NCBI GenBank assembly: GCA_028826165.1
Contig: JAPDFW010000073.1
Coordinates: 91,001-155,000, forward strand
Origin: Anaeramoeba ignava
Taxonomy: Eukaryota > Metamonada > Anaeramoebidae
Direction: 5' to 3'
DNA: 64,000 bases
Shown here one piece after another: positions 36,724-48,603 of this stretch. The notes under the pieces are model-generated. The model saw only the letters and a program-made list of their open reading frames with translations. It had not been told where the DNA came from and made no database searches. Each line of letters begins with the position of its first letter. Within the stretch, counting starts at the first letter, position 1. Both the position numbers and the translations under genes were made by a program.

Positions 36724-39700
36724 TCAATTTTTATTTCTTTCAATTTCTTTTAATCGATTATTCATTGGATTAAATTCACTTAATTGATAAAAATCTTCAA
36801 TATCCTCATATTCTTGAATTAATTTTTCTGGATTTTGAATTGAATCTAAATCAAATTCTCCAAAATAAAAATAGTGAATAAGTTGTTCAAGAGTTTCTTT
36901 ACTTTTCCCACTATAATCTCTCACAGTATTTGAATCATCTTGAACATTCAAAAACATTCCTCTAAATAAATTTGATCTTGTGATTAAAATTAACTTATGA
37001 ACTTTGATTTCTGAAGAATCATTACAAATTATTCCAAAATCTTTTTTCGTAATTTTTTCTGAATAAAGATTAAGAAGATCGTTTTGGATTCCTGCTTCTT
37101 CTTTTTTATTATCAATCCAATTTTTATCAAATCCTAATTCTTGGAAAACATTGAGTAAATTTTGCTCATTTTGTAAATGGATAAAATTGTCATCATCTCG
37201 TAAAAATTGTGATAGAAATTCTTGAGAATTAAATGCATCAAAATCAAACTCATTTACTTTCCAATAAAATGAAAAAAGTGGATGATTTCTTTCGATTAAA
37301 TTCCAATCATCTTTTTTGAATAAATCCAAATCAAGTGAAATATTCGGATCAATCATTCCGCTGTAAATGAAAATCAAGAAAGGAATGACTTGTTTTGCAG
37401 GTTTTGTTGATAACATTTCTTGAATTCTTGTTAAAATTGATTGATCATTATCAAATCTCATCAATAAAATCAATTGGTGAACTCGAATATTTCCCATCCA
37501 AATAATTTATTGTCAAATCACAAAATTCTTGTCTCAAAAATAAATTTAGTAAATCAACTTGCAAATTCTTTCCAACATTTTTGAGTTGAATTTCAAAAGG
37601 TTCACTTCGATAAATTGGGAAAAAATCATAATATCCAAAATAACCAACTGCAAAAATTTCGTTTTGATTGTATTTCTGAGCGAAATTTGGTTTCAATTCA
37701 ACAAATCCTGAATATAATGCTTGTGAATTGTTTTCAAAACTTTCCTTATCATAAATTGCTTTAGATATTTTTGGAGAGAAAAATGCAATTGAATCATTCT
37801 CACTTGGATTAAAAAAGGAAGGAAGACTCCACAAAACCTGAATTTTATCTCCAAAATTGATTCTTTTGTTGAGTATTTTAATCCCAATAAAATCACTTGG
37901 TTGAACTATGATTGGCGACTGACAAATCACAAAACTGTATGAAAAAGTGTATCCAATGGCAAATTCTTCGGCAATCATTCCTCCTCCTGATTTGATAATA
38001 AATTCGGCTTCTCCTTTTCGTTCACATTTTTCGTTGTAACAAATAAATTGGAAATTCTTGGGCATTTCTTGATCTTTGGATTGGAATTGCTTCCTAAAGA
38101 ATATTAATTGATCATTTTTCTGAGGTTCATAATCGTTTGGTAATTGCCATGATATTGTAATTCTATCTCCAATCTTTGATTCAAATGAAGAAGTGTTGAT
38201 TTCTCCTCCTACTATTTGTCTAACTTGAATTCCTTCACTTTCTGCTATTGAAAGATATCTATCATTTGGAAGATATCTAAACTCAAATATTTGATCTTGA
38301 TCTTTGATATAATTCCAAATAGAAAATGTCATTTTTCCATTTATTGTTGAGGAAGAATTATATTGATAAGTTAAATATGAGTTATTTGGTGTTCCTTTCA
38401 CATATAATCCAATCCAATCATGATAATTTGGGTGATAATAATCAGGTAATTCCCATCCAACATCAATTGATTCTCCAAATGAAATTTGATTTTTGGAAAC
38501 TGTAAGTTTGGTTTGTTTCTTGAATTCTGATTTTACTTTGATTTCTTCACTTTCTGCTATTGAAAGATATCTATCCTTTGGAAGATATCTAAACTCAAAT
38601 ATTTGATCTTGATCTGTAATGAAATTGCCAATATCAAATGTCATTTTTCCCTTTATTGATGTATCATTATTATATTGATAAGTTAAATATGAGTTATTTG
38701 GTGTTCCTTTCACATATAATCCAATCCAATCATGATAATTTGGTTTATAATTTTCAGGTAATTCCCATTCAACATCAATTGATTCTCCAAATGAAATTTG
38801 ATTTTTGGAAACTGTAAGTTTGGTTTGTTTCTTGAATTCTGATTTTACTTTGATTTCTTCACTTTCTGCTATTGAAATATATCTATCCTTTGGAAGATAT
38901 CTAAACTCAAATATTTGATCTTGATCTGTAATGAAATTGCCAATATCAAATGTCATTTTTCCCTTTATTGATGTATCATTATTATATTGATAAGTTAAAT
39001 ATGAATTATTTGGTGTTCCTTTCACATATAATCCAATCCAATCATGATAATTTGGTTTATAATTTTTAGGTAATTCCCATTCAACATCAATTGATTCTCC
39101 AAATGAAATTTGTTTTTTGGAAACTGTAAGTTTGGTTTGTTTCTTAAATTTTGATTTTACTTTGATTTCTTCACTTTCTGCTATTGAAATATATTTATCA
39201 TTTGGAAGATATCTAAACTCAAATATTTGATCTTGATCTGTAATGAAATTGCCAATATCAAATGTCATTTTTCCCTTTATTGATTCAAAAGAATTATATT
39301 GATAAGTTAAATATGAGTTATTTGGTGTTCCTTTCACATATAATCCAATCCAATCATAGTAATTTGGGTGATAATAACCAGGTAATTCCCATCCAACATC
39401 AATTGATTCTCCAAATGAAATTTGTTTTTTGGAAACTGTAAGTTTGATATTTTGGATATTATCAATTTTGAAAGGAGAAGAAACTAATAGAATTTTCTTT
39501 TCATTTAAGGAAGAATGAGAAATATATTTGATAACAAATAAATTGCTTTGATTTTGATTTCCAAGTTCATCAATTTTTTTTTGAAGATCAAAATCTAATT
39601 GAAAATTGAGAATACCAAATCTTGAAAGCTGAGTGTTTCGAATTTCTAATAAAGGATCCGGCTCTTGATTTGTGTTTTGGTCAATACTTTCATTGAAGAA

Positions 39701-40724
39701 AATGGCAAATGAATCAGAAATATTAGGAGTATAATCCTCAGGTAACTTAATTTGAAAATAAAGTGGAGATCCAAATTGAGGATTTTTAGTTGGAATTTCA
39801 ATTCCAGATTTTTGGAGAAATTTGAAACGAAAAGGTTTGCTTGAAAATTGAAGAAAATAGCTATCTTGAGGTAAATACCGCATTTGGAAAGTATTGAGTA
39901 TATCAGTATTTTTGAAAAGACTAAAATCAAATGTGGCTTTTCCTTTTCTTGTTGATGAGGAGTTATATTGATATGTGATATATTGCTTGCTATTTGATGT
40001 TGAATAATAAAGTCCGATCCAATCTTTTGAAGAAACTGGGAATTCTTTAGGGAAATTCCATTCAACTGTAACTGATTCTCCATATTCAAATTCTTGTTTT
40101 GGGATGGAAAGTTCGATATTCTTGATTTCGTACTTCAATTTAAAAGGTTCAGATTCCCCAATTTCTTGGTATTTGTTATTGGGAAGATATCTAAACACAA
40201 ATTCTCTTTCTTCATTTGTTTGAAAATGAAATAACGGAAATTCCAACTTTCCTTTTCTTGTTGTATTTGTGTTATATTTCCAAGATAGAAAATTGATATT
40301 TGCTTCATCTTTGAAAAACAATCCAATCCAATCATAATAATTTGGTTGATAAGCATCAGGGAATTCCCATTGAACAATTACTTTTTTTGGATTTTTTAAA
40401 TTAGCAGTTAATTTTGGTTTGTGTAAAATGGGAATTTCAAAAACTTCAGAAACTAGAATTGATTTATATTGATCATTCGGTAAATATCGGACTTGATAAA
40501 GATTTCTGTTCATTGCTGGAGGTTGAGTAGGTAATTGTATTCTTCCTTCTTTGGCTTTATTTGAGTTGTATTCATAAGTTATGTAAGCGTGATTTGATTC
40601 TTCTGAAAGAAAAAGTCCAATCCAATCATCTGAATTTACTTCATATTGTTCTGGAAGTTTAAATTTAACAAAAATTTCATTTGCTTTTAGATAATTCAAT
40701 TTTTAAATAATAATTTTTCTCCAT
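36724..40724 (-). CDS. Ten tandem SKICH-like domains fused to a tandem BTB module (two apparent frameshifts)
   Basis: Intronless, ~1,332 aa after correcting two single-base slips. N-terminal to C-terminal: ten ~105-residue units with the SKICH-like pattern VEWELP..Y.PN..DWIGLY...... YLTYQYN ... FEFRYLPNDRYLSIAESEEI; units 5-8 are nearly identical (311-bp spacing, 38220-39430). Units 4, 9 and 10 have lost the DWIGLY core. Then a short BTB (EFCDLTINYLDG|NIRVHQLILLMRF) and a second BTB (DFGIICNDSSEIKVHKLILI ... LFRGMFLNVQDDSNTVRDYS). SKICH domains mediate membrane or partner binding, for example in NDP52/TAX1BP1; combination with BTB suggests a ubiquitin adaptor with a multivalent sensor. Slips: AAAAGC near 40685 (start ATG at 40724-40722, MEKNYYLKIELSK) and GGG near 37497. 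Confidence 0.82.
38220..39430 (-). repeat. Four near-identical ~311-bp SKICH-like coding repeats
   Basis: The phrase TTGATTCTCCAAATGAAATT recurs near 38468, 38779, 39090 and 39401. The encoded units differ by only a few residues, showing recent internal duplication. Confidence 0.92.
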
Positions 40725-40805
40725 TATTTTATTTAAAAAAATCAATCAAAAAAAAAATGAAAAGTTATTTTGAAAGAAAAAAAAATATTTTTTTTTTTGA
40801 TTAAA

Positions 40806-41118
40806 ATGAGAACTTTGAAAAACAACATTAATAATAATATTGATATTAATAATGAGAAGTGAATTATATCGAGGAATGTTTTTATCTGTAACAAATGATA
40901 CTTCTAATAAAGTTACAGATTATAGTGAATTAAGTAATAAATCATTTCAAATATTTGAATATTGGATTTATTCAAATCAAATCAAAGAAGGAATTCAAAT
41001 TACACAAGAAATTATTAATGAAATTCAAATCGGAATTGATTATTTTCAATTAAATGAAACAAATCCAAATTTATTTGATTTATTAATTAACAAATTTAAT
41101 AATCAAAATCAAAATTAA
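40806..41118 (+). pseudogene. 5'-truncated duplicate of the RCC1-BTB C-terminus
   Basis: From about 40845 to 41118 the sequence closely matches 42640-42912, the last ~90 codons of the next gene: LILIMRSELYRGMFLSV ... DYSELSNKSFQIFEYWIYSN. No RCC1 part precedes it. The nearby ATG at 40806 reads only 18 codons in another frame before TGA. It is best read as a truncated copy left by unequal duplication; a short BTB-only protein starting at an internal ATG is the alternative. Confidence 0.75.
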
Positions 41119-41163
41119 AATTAAAATTAAAATTCATTTTTTCATTTTTTTTCTTTTTTAAAA

Positions 41164-42912
41164 ATGAATGATTGTTTATTTTTTGGTTCAAATGAATATC
41201 CAATTCTTATCAAAAATGAACCAAAGAGAATAACAAAACCAATTCAATTTGAAAATGAAAATGAAAATAAAAAACAAATTAAACAAATTTCATCAGGAAA
41301 TTTTTCAACAATTTTTCTTTTTAAAAATGGAAAAGCAATAGAATATTTAAATAGAAGATATTCAAATAAAAATCCTGAAAAAATCCAAATTGAAGAAAAT
41401 ATTCAAAAAGTAACTGTTGGTGTTGAAAATGAAGCTATTTTAACAAAAGAAGGAAATATATTTGTCAAAGGAGAAAATATTAATTCAGATAATCCAAATG
41501 AATTTATCAATATTTCATTATTAATTGAAGATACAAATGATAGAATAATTCAAGATATTGTTTCTGGAAGAAATTCAATTTATTTATTAACTTCAAATCA
41601 AAATGTTTATGGAATTGGTTCAAATAGATCTGGCCAACTTGGTTTTGATTCTAAAACACTTAAAAAAACAGAAAAACCAATTTTAATGATGAAAAATGTT
41701 TCTAAAATATTTTCAGGAATTGATTCTTCTTATGTTTTTCTTTTAAATTCAAATCAAGAATTATTTGGATCTGGATATAATGAATTTGGTCAACTTGGAT
41801 TAGGAGAATCAAGAAAAGAAAAATATATTCATAAATTAACCAAAATACAAAATATTCCAAAAGGCAAAATAATTGATATTCAATGTGGAGGTATTCATAC
41901 AATAATGCTTATTGAAAATGAAAATGAAAATCCAAAAAGAAAACTTTATTCATGTGGATATTATCAATTTAATGGATTTGGCAAAAATGAAAATACTTAT
42001 GAATTTACTGAAATCAAATCATCTTTATTTGAAAATGATAATATTCTTGATTTTTCTGTTGGAAATGTTCATACTTTGATTTTAACTTCAAATTCGAAAT
42101 TAATAGGATTTGGAGGTAATTATCATGGTCAATTAGGAACTGGAAATACAGAAAATCAAAGAATTCCAATTCAAATTGAACTTCCTAAATTAATATTTAA
42201 TGGAAATATTTCCAATTATCATATTCTTTGTGGATATTTCAATTCATTTATTTATTATTCTCCTCCTTCTTTTTCCAATCTTGAAGAAGATTTGATAAAA
42301 TTATTTGAAAGAAAAGAATTTTGTAATATTTCATTTAAAACAGAAAATGGAGAAATAATCTCAGCTCATAAATTAATATTGAAATATAGATTAAATCAAA
42401 ATCAAAATCAATTTGAAAAACTTAAAGAAATTATTTCAAATAAATCAATTAAAGAATCAAATCAAATATTTGAAATGATTTATTCAAATAGAATAATAAA
42501 TCCAAAATTATATTATGAAATTAAAGAAATTATAAATTTAAATGAAAAAATTGAAGAAACAATGAAAAGAATTTATTTAAATGAAAATGAAAAAGATTTT
42601 ATAATTGAAAGAAAAGAAAAACAATATAAATTTCCTAAATTAATATTAATAATGAGAAGTGAATTATATCGAGGAATGTTTTTATCTGTAACAGAAGATA
42701 AATCTAATAAAGTTACAGATTATAGTGAATTAAGTAATAAATCATTTCAAATATTTGAATATTGGATTTATTCAAATCAAATTAAAGAAGGAATTGAAAT
42801 TACAAAAGAAATTATTAATGAAATTCAAATTGGAATTGATTATTTTCAATTAAATGAAACAAATCCAAATTTAATTGATTTATTAATTAACAAATTTAAT
42901 AATCAAAATTAA
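41164..42912 (+). CDS. RCC1-repeat protein with C-terminal tandem BTB (copy 1, intact)
   Basis: Single exon, 582 aa. The N-terminal half has RCC1 blades (QDIVSGRNSIYLLTSNQNVY GIGSNRSGQLGF; GSGYNEFGQLGLGE; FGGNYHGQLGTGN). From ~residue 375 a first BTB (EFCNISFKTENGEIISAHKL), then a second (KDFIIERKEKQYKFPKLILI ... LYRGMFLSVTEDKSNKVTDY). RCC1-BTB proteins are commonly described as exchange-factor-like or E3-adaptor proteins; function here is not shown. It is the intact reference for the broken paralogue at 46794-48603 and converges on the ankyrin-BTB gene with a 53-bp gap. Confidence 0.9.
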   Translation: MNDCLFFGSNEYPILIKNEPKRITKPIQFENENENKKQIKQISSGNFSTIFLFKNGKAIEYLNRRYSNKNPEKIQIEENIQKVTVGVENEAILTKEGNIFVKGENINSDNPNEFINISLLIEDTNDRIIQDIVSGRNSIYLLTSNQNVYGIGSNRSGQLGFDSKTLKKTEKPILMMKNVSKIFSGIDSSYVFLLNSNQELFGSGYNEFGQLGLGESRKEKYIHKLTKIQNIPKGKIIDIQCGGIHTIMLIENENENPKRKLYSCGYYQFNGFGKNENTYEFTEIKSSLFENDNILDFSVGNVHTLILTSNSKLIGFGGNYHGQLGTGNTENQRIPIQIELPKLIFNGNISNYHILCGYFNSFIYYSPPSFSNLEEDLIKLFERKEFCNISFKTENGEIISAHKLILKYRLNQNQNQFEKLKEIISNKSIKESNQIFEMIYSNRIINPKLYYEIKEIINLNEKIEETMKRIYLNENEKDFIIERKEKQYKFPKLILIMRSELYRGMFLSVTEDKSNKVTDYSELSNKSFQIFEYWIYSNQIKEGIEITKEIINEIQIGIDYFQLNETNPNLIDLLINKFNNQN

Positions 42913-42965
42913 AATTAAAATTAAAATTAAAATCAAAATTCCAAAATCATTTTTTCATTTTTTTG

Positions 42966-45900
42966 TTAAATTGGAAGATTTCTTTGTAAAATTAAATCAA
43001 TTATTGAATTTTGGTTTAATTGATAATAATCTTTAACATCTTCAAACTCTTCTTTTTTTAATTCATTTCTTGTTTTAATATCGAATTTATCATGATAAAG
43101 AAAATAAATTAATTGTTGAATGGTTTCAAAAGATTTTCCTGAATAATCATGAACTTGATTTGATGAGTCTTGAACATTTAAAAACATTCCTTTGAATAAA
43201 TCACTTCTTAATATTAATACCAATTTGTGGACTTTAATTTCTTTTTCTTTATCAAAAATTATTGTAAAATCTTTTGTTTCTTCTTGTTGATATAATATTT
43301 GAAAATCTTTTAAAATTCCTTTTCTTCCTTTTTTAGTTTCAATCCAATTTGAATCTAATCCAATTTTTTTGAAAAATTTTTTTATTCTTCTTTCAATTTG
43401 CTTTTCTTTTAATTTCTGTTTTTTTGTTTTAATCTCAAGTTCGTTATCAATTTCACATTCAATATCGATATCAATATCAATATCATTTTTCGTTTTAAAT
43501 TGATTGACAATTTGATTTCTAATTTCTTTTTGAATCATGAATTGGTTATAAAAATATTCAAAATCAGCAAATCCAGTATAAATAAAATTTAGAACAATTT
43601 CAACATCTTCTTTTGGAGTTTTTTTGCATATATCAATAAATTTTTGAAAAGTAGAATGGTTATTATCCAATCTTGTTAAAAGAATTAATTTATGAACATT
43701 GAATTGTGTTGAATCAAATGAATGTATTTGAATATCGGAAAAATTATCAGGTGAATGCAACAAATTCATCAAATCTTGATGAAATGTGTAAAATTTAGAG
43801 AATAGATCCATAAAATCACTTGTAATTTGATGCTCTTTTAAAAGAGAGGCATTTGCATCATTCATTAATAATAAATAGATTAATTTTTGATTATTGTTTT
43901 GAATTGAAATAGAAAGAGGAGTTTCATTCCCATCATTTGATTTTATATTAATTTCTGCTCCTTTTTCAATAAGAAATTCAATAATTTCAAATGAATCTGG
44001 ATGATAGCAAGCAAGATGCAATGGAGTTTTGTTTTGGAATGCTTTCGTATTGATATCAGCCCCATTTTCAACAAGAAATTTAACAATTTGGAAAGAATCT
44101 TGTTGGCACGCAAAATGTAAAGCTGTCTCTTTCCGATAATTTTGTATATTAATTGAAGCTCCCTTCGAAACAAGAAGTTTGACAATCTCCAACGATTTTT
44201 GGCATTTACAAAAAAGAATTAATGGTGTTTCGTTGTCATATATTGTTGTTGTATTTATTTCTGCTCCTTTTTTAATAAGAAATCCAATAATTTCAAATGA
44301 TTTTTCTTTTTGACAAGCAAAATGTAAAGGTGTTTCATTTCTTTTCGTTTTGCAATTGATATCTGCACCTTTTTTAATTAAATATTTAACAACTTCTATT
44401 GATTTTGAATCATGGCATTGGCAAACAATATGCAAAGGTGTTTCCTCTTTTCTTGTCCTCCCGTTAATATCCATTCCATTTTCGATAAAAAATTTCATAA
44501 TTTCAAATGAAATTGGATTTTGATGTTTGCAAATTAGGTGCAATGACGTCTCATTATAATCCGAAGATTTAGCATTAATATCTGCACCATTTGAAACAAG
44601 AAATTTAATAATTTCCAATGATTTCGAGTTTGGATATTGGCAAATTAGATGTAAAACTGTTTCTTTTGTATATTTGCTTCTAGCATTAATATTAGCTTTT
44701 TTTTCAACCAATAATTTAATCATTTCCATTAATTGCGGATTTGAACTTTTGTAAATGAAATGTAAAGGTGTTTTGTTATATTCTGTTTCCGCATTAACAT
44801 TTGCTCCTTTTTGAATCAGAAATTTCATAATTTCAAATGAATTTGGATTTTCATTTTTGCATATTAAATGTAAAGGTGTTTCTTTGATATTATTTATTAT
44901 ATTTACATTTGCTTTTTTTTCAACCAATAATTTAATAATTTCAATTGAATTTGGGTTTGAATTTTGGCAAGCAAAATGTAAAGAAGTTTCATTATAAATT
45001 GTTTTAGAATTAACATTTGCTCCTTTTTGAATTAGAAATTTCATAATTTCAAATGAATTTGGATTTTCATTTTTGCATATTAAATGTAAAGGTGTTTTGT
45101 TATATTCTGTTTTTGCATTAACATTTGCTCCTTTTTGAATCAGAAATTTAATAATTTCAAATGAATTTGGATTTTCATTGTTGCATATTAAATGTAAAGG
45201 TGTTTCTTTTTTATTATTTATTATATTTATATTTGCTTTTTTTTCAACCAATAATTTAATAATTTCAATTGAATTTGGGTTTGAATTTTGGCAAGCAAAA
45301 TGTAAAGGAGTTTCATTATAAATTGTTTTATAATTAACATTTGCTCCTTTTTGAATTAGAAATTTAATAATTTCAAATGAATTTGGATTTTCATTTTTGC
45401 AAATTAAATGTAAAGGTGTTTCTTTGATATTATTTATTATATTTATATTTGCTTTTTTTTCAACCAATAATTTAATAATTTCAATTGAATTTGTATTTGA
45501 ATTTTTGCAAATGAAATGTAAAGGAGTTTCATTATAAATTGTTTTATAATTAATATCTACTTCTTTTTGAATTAGAAATTTAATAATTTCAAATGAATTT
45601 GGATTTTCATTTTTGCAAATTAAATGTAAAGGTGTTTCTTTTTATTATTTATTATATTTATATCTGCTTCTTTTTCAACCAATAATTTAATAATTTCAAT
45701 TGAATTTGAGTTTAGATTTGAATTTTTGCAAAATAAATGTAAAGGAGTTTCATTATAAATTGTTTTAGAATTAATATCTACTTCTTGTTGAATAAGAAAT
45801 TTAATAATTTCAAATGAATTTGTATTTTCATTTTTGCAAATTAAATGTAAAGGTGTTTCTTTTTTATTATTTATTATATTTATATCTGCTTCTTTTTCAA

Positions 45901-46535
45901 CCAATAATTTAATAATTTCAATTGAATTTGGATTTAGATTTGAATTTTTGCAAAATAAATGTAAAGGAGTTTCATTATAAATTGTTTTAGAATTAATATC
46001 TACTTCTTGTTGAATAAGAAATTTAATAATTTCAAATGAATTTGTATTTTCATTTTTGCAAATTAAATGTAAAGATGTTTCATTAAGGCAATTTTTTGTA
46101 TTAGGATCAATTCCTTTTTCAACCAATAATTTAATAATTTCAATTGAATTTGTATTTTCATTTTTGCAAATTAAATGTAAATGTGTTTCTTCATCATATG
46201 TTTTGGCATTAATATCTGCTTTTTTTTGAATTAGAAATTGAATAATTTTCAATGAATTTGGGTTTTGACTTTGACATATTAAATGTAAAGGTGTTTCTTT
46301 TTTATTGTTTTTGGCATTAACATCTGCTCCTTTTTCAATTAAAAACTGTATCATTTCAAATAAATTTTGATGTTGATGTTGGTGTTGACAAACTAAATGT
46401 AGAATAGTTTCTTCTTTATGAGTTTGCTATATTTATATCTTTTTCTTTTGAAATTAAAACTTGAAATTTTTCTATTTCAATGTTTTGATTTTGGATAAAG
46501 GAAAATAATTTTTGTTTTTCTTGAATTTTTTTCAT
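42966..46535 (-). CDS. Ankyrin-repeat (about 24) protein with C-terminal tandem BTB (two apparent frameshifts)
   Basis: Intronless, ~1,189 aa once two one-base slips are allowed. The start ATG is at 46535-46533 (MKKIQEKQKLF). About 24 ankyrin repeats follow, of the type ETPLHLICKNENPNSFEIIK FLIQKGANVN. Then a short BTB (NFSDIQIHSFDSTQFNVHKL) and a second BTB (DFTIIFDKEKEIKVHKLVLI ... LFKGMFLNVQDSSNQVHDYS) as in the neighbours. Slip 1 near 46425 (AACTCATAAAGAA, one surplus base). Slip 2 at ~45640: the codon run NNKKETPLH is written with five A instead of the six seen in the sister repeat at ~45860. Likely an ankyrin-based Cullin-3-type adaptor, by inference. Confidence 0.85.
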
Positions 46536-46623
46536 TTTATTTGAAAAATGAAAAAATGAAAAAATGAAAAAATGAAAAAATGAAAAAATGAAAAAATGAA
46601 AAAATAAAAAAACGAATTTTTAA
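46536..46623 (-). promoter_or_regulatory. Expanded promoter motif array before the ankyrin-BTB gene
   Basis: On the minus strand, an 8-bp unit TTTTTTCA is repeated about seven times (46542-46608) just upstream of the ATG. It is an amplified version of the single motif that precedes other genes in the window. Confidence 0.6.
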
Positions 46624-46629
46624 TTTTGA

Positions 46630-46850
46630 TTTTATTAATAATTTAGATTTTAAAAAATTAAACAATTTCCTTTTTTCTTTGTATTTGAATTTTAATTTTA
46701 ATTTCATTAATAATTTAGATTTTAAAAAATAAAACAATTTCCTTTTTTCTTTGTATTTGTATTTGTATTTTGATTTTATTAATAATTTAGATTTTAAAAA
46801 ATTAAACAATTTCCTTTTTTCTTTGTATTTGTATTTGTATTTTGATTATT
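46630..46850 (-). repeat. 72-bp tandem triplication at the 3' end of RCC1-BTB copy 2
   Basis: AATAATTTAGATTTTAAAAA recurs at 46637, 46709 and 46781, period 72. Each unit on the minus strand encodes an end of the KKKGNC(L/F)IF-stop type in the same frame as the gene, because 72 is divisible by 3. Confidence 0.88.
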
Positions 46851-48603
46851 AATTTTTTTAATTAATAAATCAAATAAATTTGGATTTGTTTGATTTAATT
46901 GAAAATAATCAATTCCAATTTTAATTTCATTAATAATTTCTTCTGTAATTTGAATTTCATTTTTAATTTGATTTGAATAAATCCAATATTCAAATATTTG
47001 AAATGATTTATTACTTAATTCACTATAATCTTTAACTTTATTAGATTTATCTTCTGTTACAGATAAAAACATTCCTCGATATAATTCACTTCTCATTATT
47101 AATATTAATTTAGGAAATTTATATTGTTTTTCTTTTCTTTCAATTATAAAATCTTTTTCATTTTCATTTTCATTTTCATTTTCATTTTCATTTAAATAAA
47201 TTCTTTTCATTGTTTCTTCAATTTTTTCATTTGAATTTATAATTTCTTTAATTTCAGAATATAATTTTGGATTTATTATTCTGTTTGAATAAATCATTTC
47301 AAATATTTGATTTGATTCTTTAATTGATTTATTTGAAATAATTTCTTTAAGTTTTTCAATTTCATTTTCATTTTGATTTAATCTATATTTCAATATTAAT
47401 TTATGAGCTTTGATTATTTCTCCATTTTTGGTTTTAAATGAAATATTACAAAATTCTTTTCTTTCAAATAATTTTATCAAATCTTCTTCAAGATTGGAAA
47501 AAGAAGGAGGAGAATAATAAAGAAATGAATTGAAATATCCACAATAAAGATGGTAATTGTAAATATTTTCATTAAATCTTAATTTAGGAAGTTCAATTTG
47601 AATTGGAATTGATTGCCTTTTTATATCTCCAGTTCCTAATTGACCGAATTCGTTATCTCCAAATCCAATTAATTTCGAATTGGAAGTTAAAATTAAAGTA
47701 TGAGCATTTCCAACAGAAAAATCAAGAATATCATCATTTTCAAATAAAGATGATTTGATTTCAGTAAATTCATAAGTATGTTTATATCTTTTGCCAAATC
47801 CATTATATTGATAATATCCACATGAATAAAGTTTTCTTTTTATTTTAAATTCAATCAACATTATTGAATTAAAACCTCCACATTGAATATCAATTATTTT
47901 GCCTTTTGGAATATTTTGGATTTTGGTTAATTTTTTGATTCTTTGTTCATTTTCTGATTCTCCTAATCCAAGTTGACCAAAAACATTTGAACCACATCCA
48001 AATAATTCTTGATTTGAATTTAAAAGAAAAACAGAAAGTGAAGAATTTCCTGAAAATATTTTAGAAACATTTTTCATCATTAAAATTGGTTTTTCTGTTT
48101 TTGGAAGTGATATAGAATCAAAACCAAGTTGGATATTTTCATTTGAACCAATTCCATAAACATTTTGATTTGAAGTTAATAAATAAATTGAATCTCTTCC
48201 AGAAACAATATCTTGAATTATTCTATCATTTTATATCTTCAATTAATGATGAAATATTGATAAATTTATTTGGATGTTTTGGATTAATATATTTTCCTTT
48301 TGGCAAATACATTTCCTTCTGTTGTTAAAATAGCTTCATTTACATTACCAACAGTTACTTTTTGAATATTTTCTTCAATTTGGATTTTTTCAGGATTTTT
48401 TTTGAATATTTTTCATTTAAATATTCTATTGCTTTTCCATTTTTAAAAAGGAAAATTGTTGAAAAATAACCTGAAGAAATTTGTTTAATTTGTTTTCCAT
48501 TTTTATTTTCAAATTTAAATTGAATTGGTTTTGTTATTTTATTTGGTTCATTTTTGATAAGAATTGGATTTTCATTTGAACCAAAAAATATAATTTCATT
48601 CAT
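46794..48603 (-). CDS. RCC1-repeat protein with C-terminal tandem BTB (copy 2, three apparent frameshifts, CaaX-like end)
   Basis: Inverted paralogue of 41164-42912; ~602 aa if three homopolymer slips are corrected. Start MNEIIFFGSNENPILIKNEP at 48603. Against copy 1 the slips are an A-run one short near 48390 (SKK|NPEKIQ), and one surplus A each near 48298 (TTTGCCAAAAGG) and 48233 (GATATAAAATGATAG). The rest is collinear: RCC1 blades, first BTB, second BTB. Unlike copy 1 it ends NTNTNTKKKGNCLIF, a basic stretch plus a CaaX-like motif that could direct prenylation. It may be a working gene in an imperfect assembly or an early pseudogene. Divergent from the BEACH gene (85 bp). Confidence 0.8.

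Noticed and set aside
46537-46809. 90-aa minus-strand frame in the 72-bp triplication
   Set aside because: Wrong frame relative to the RCC1-BTB gene; generated by the tandem repeat.
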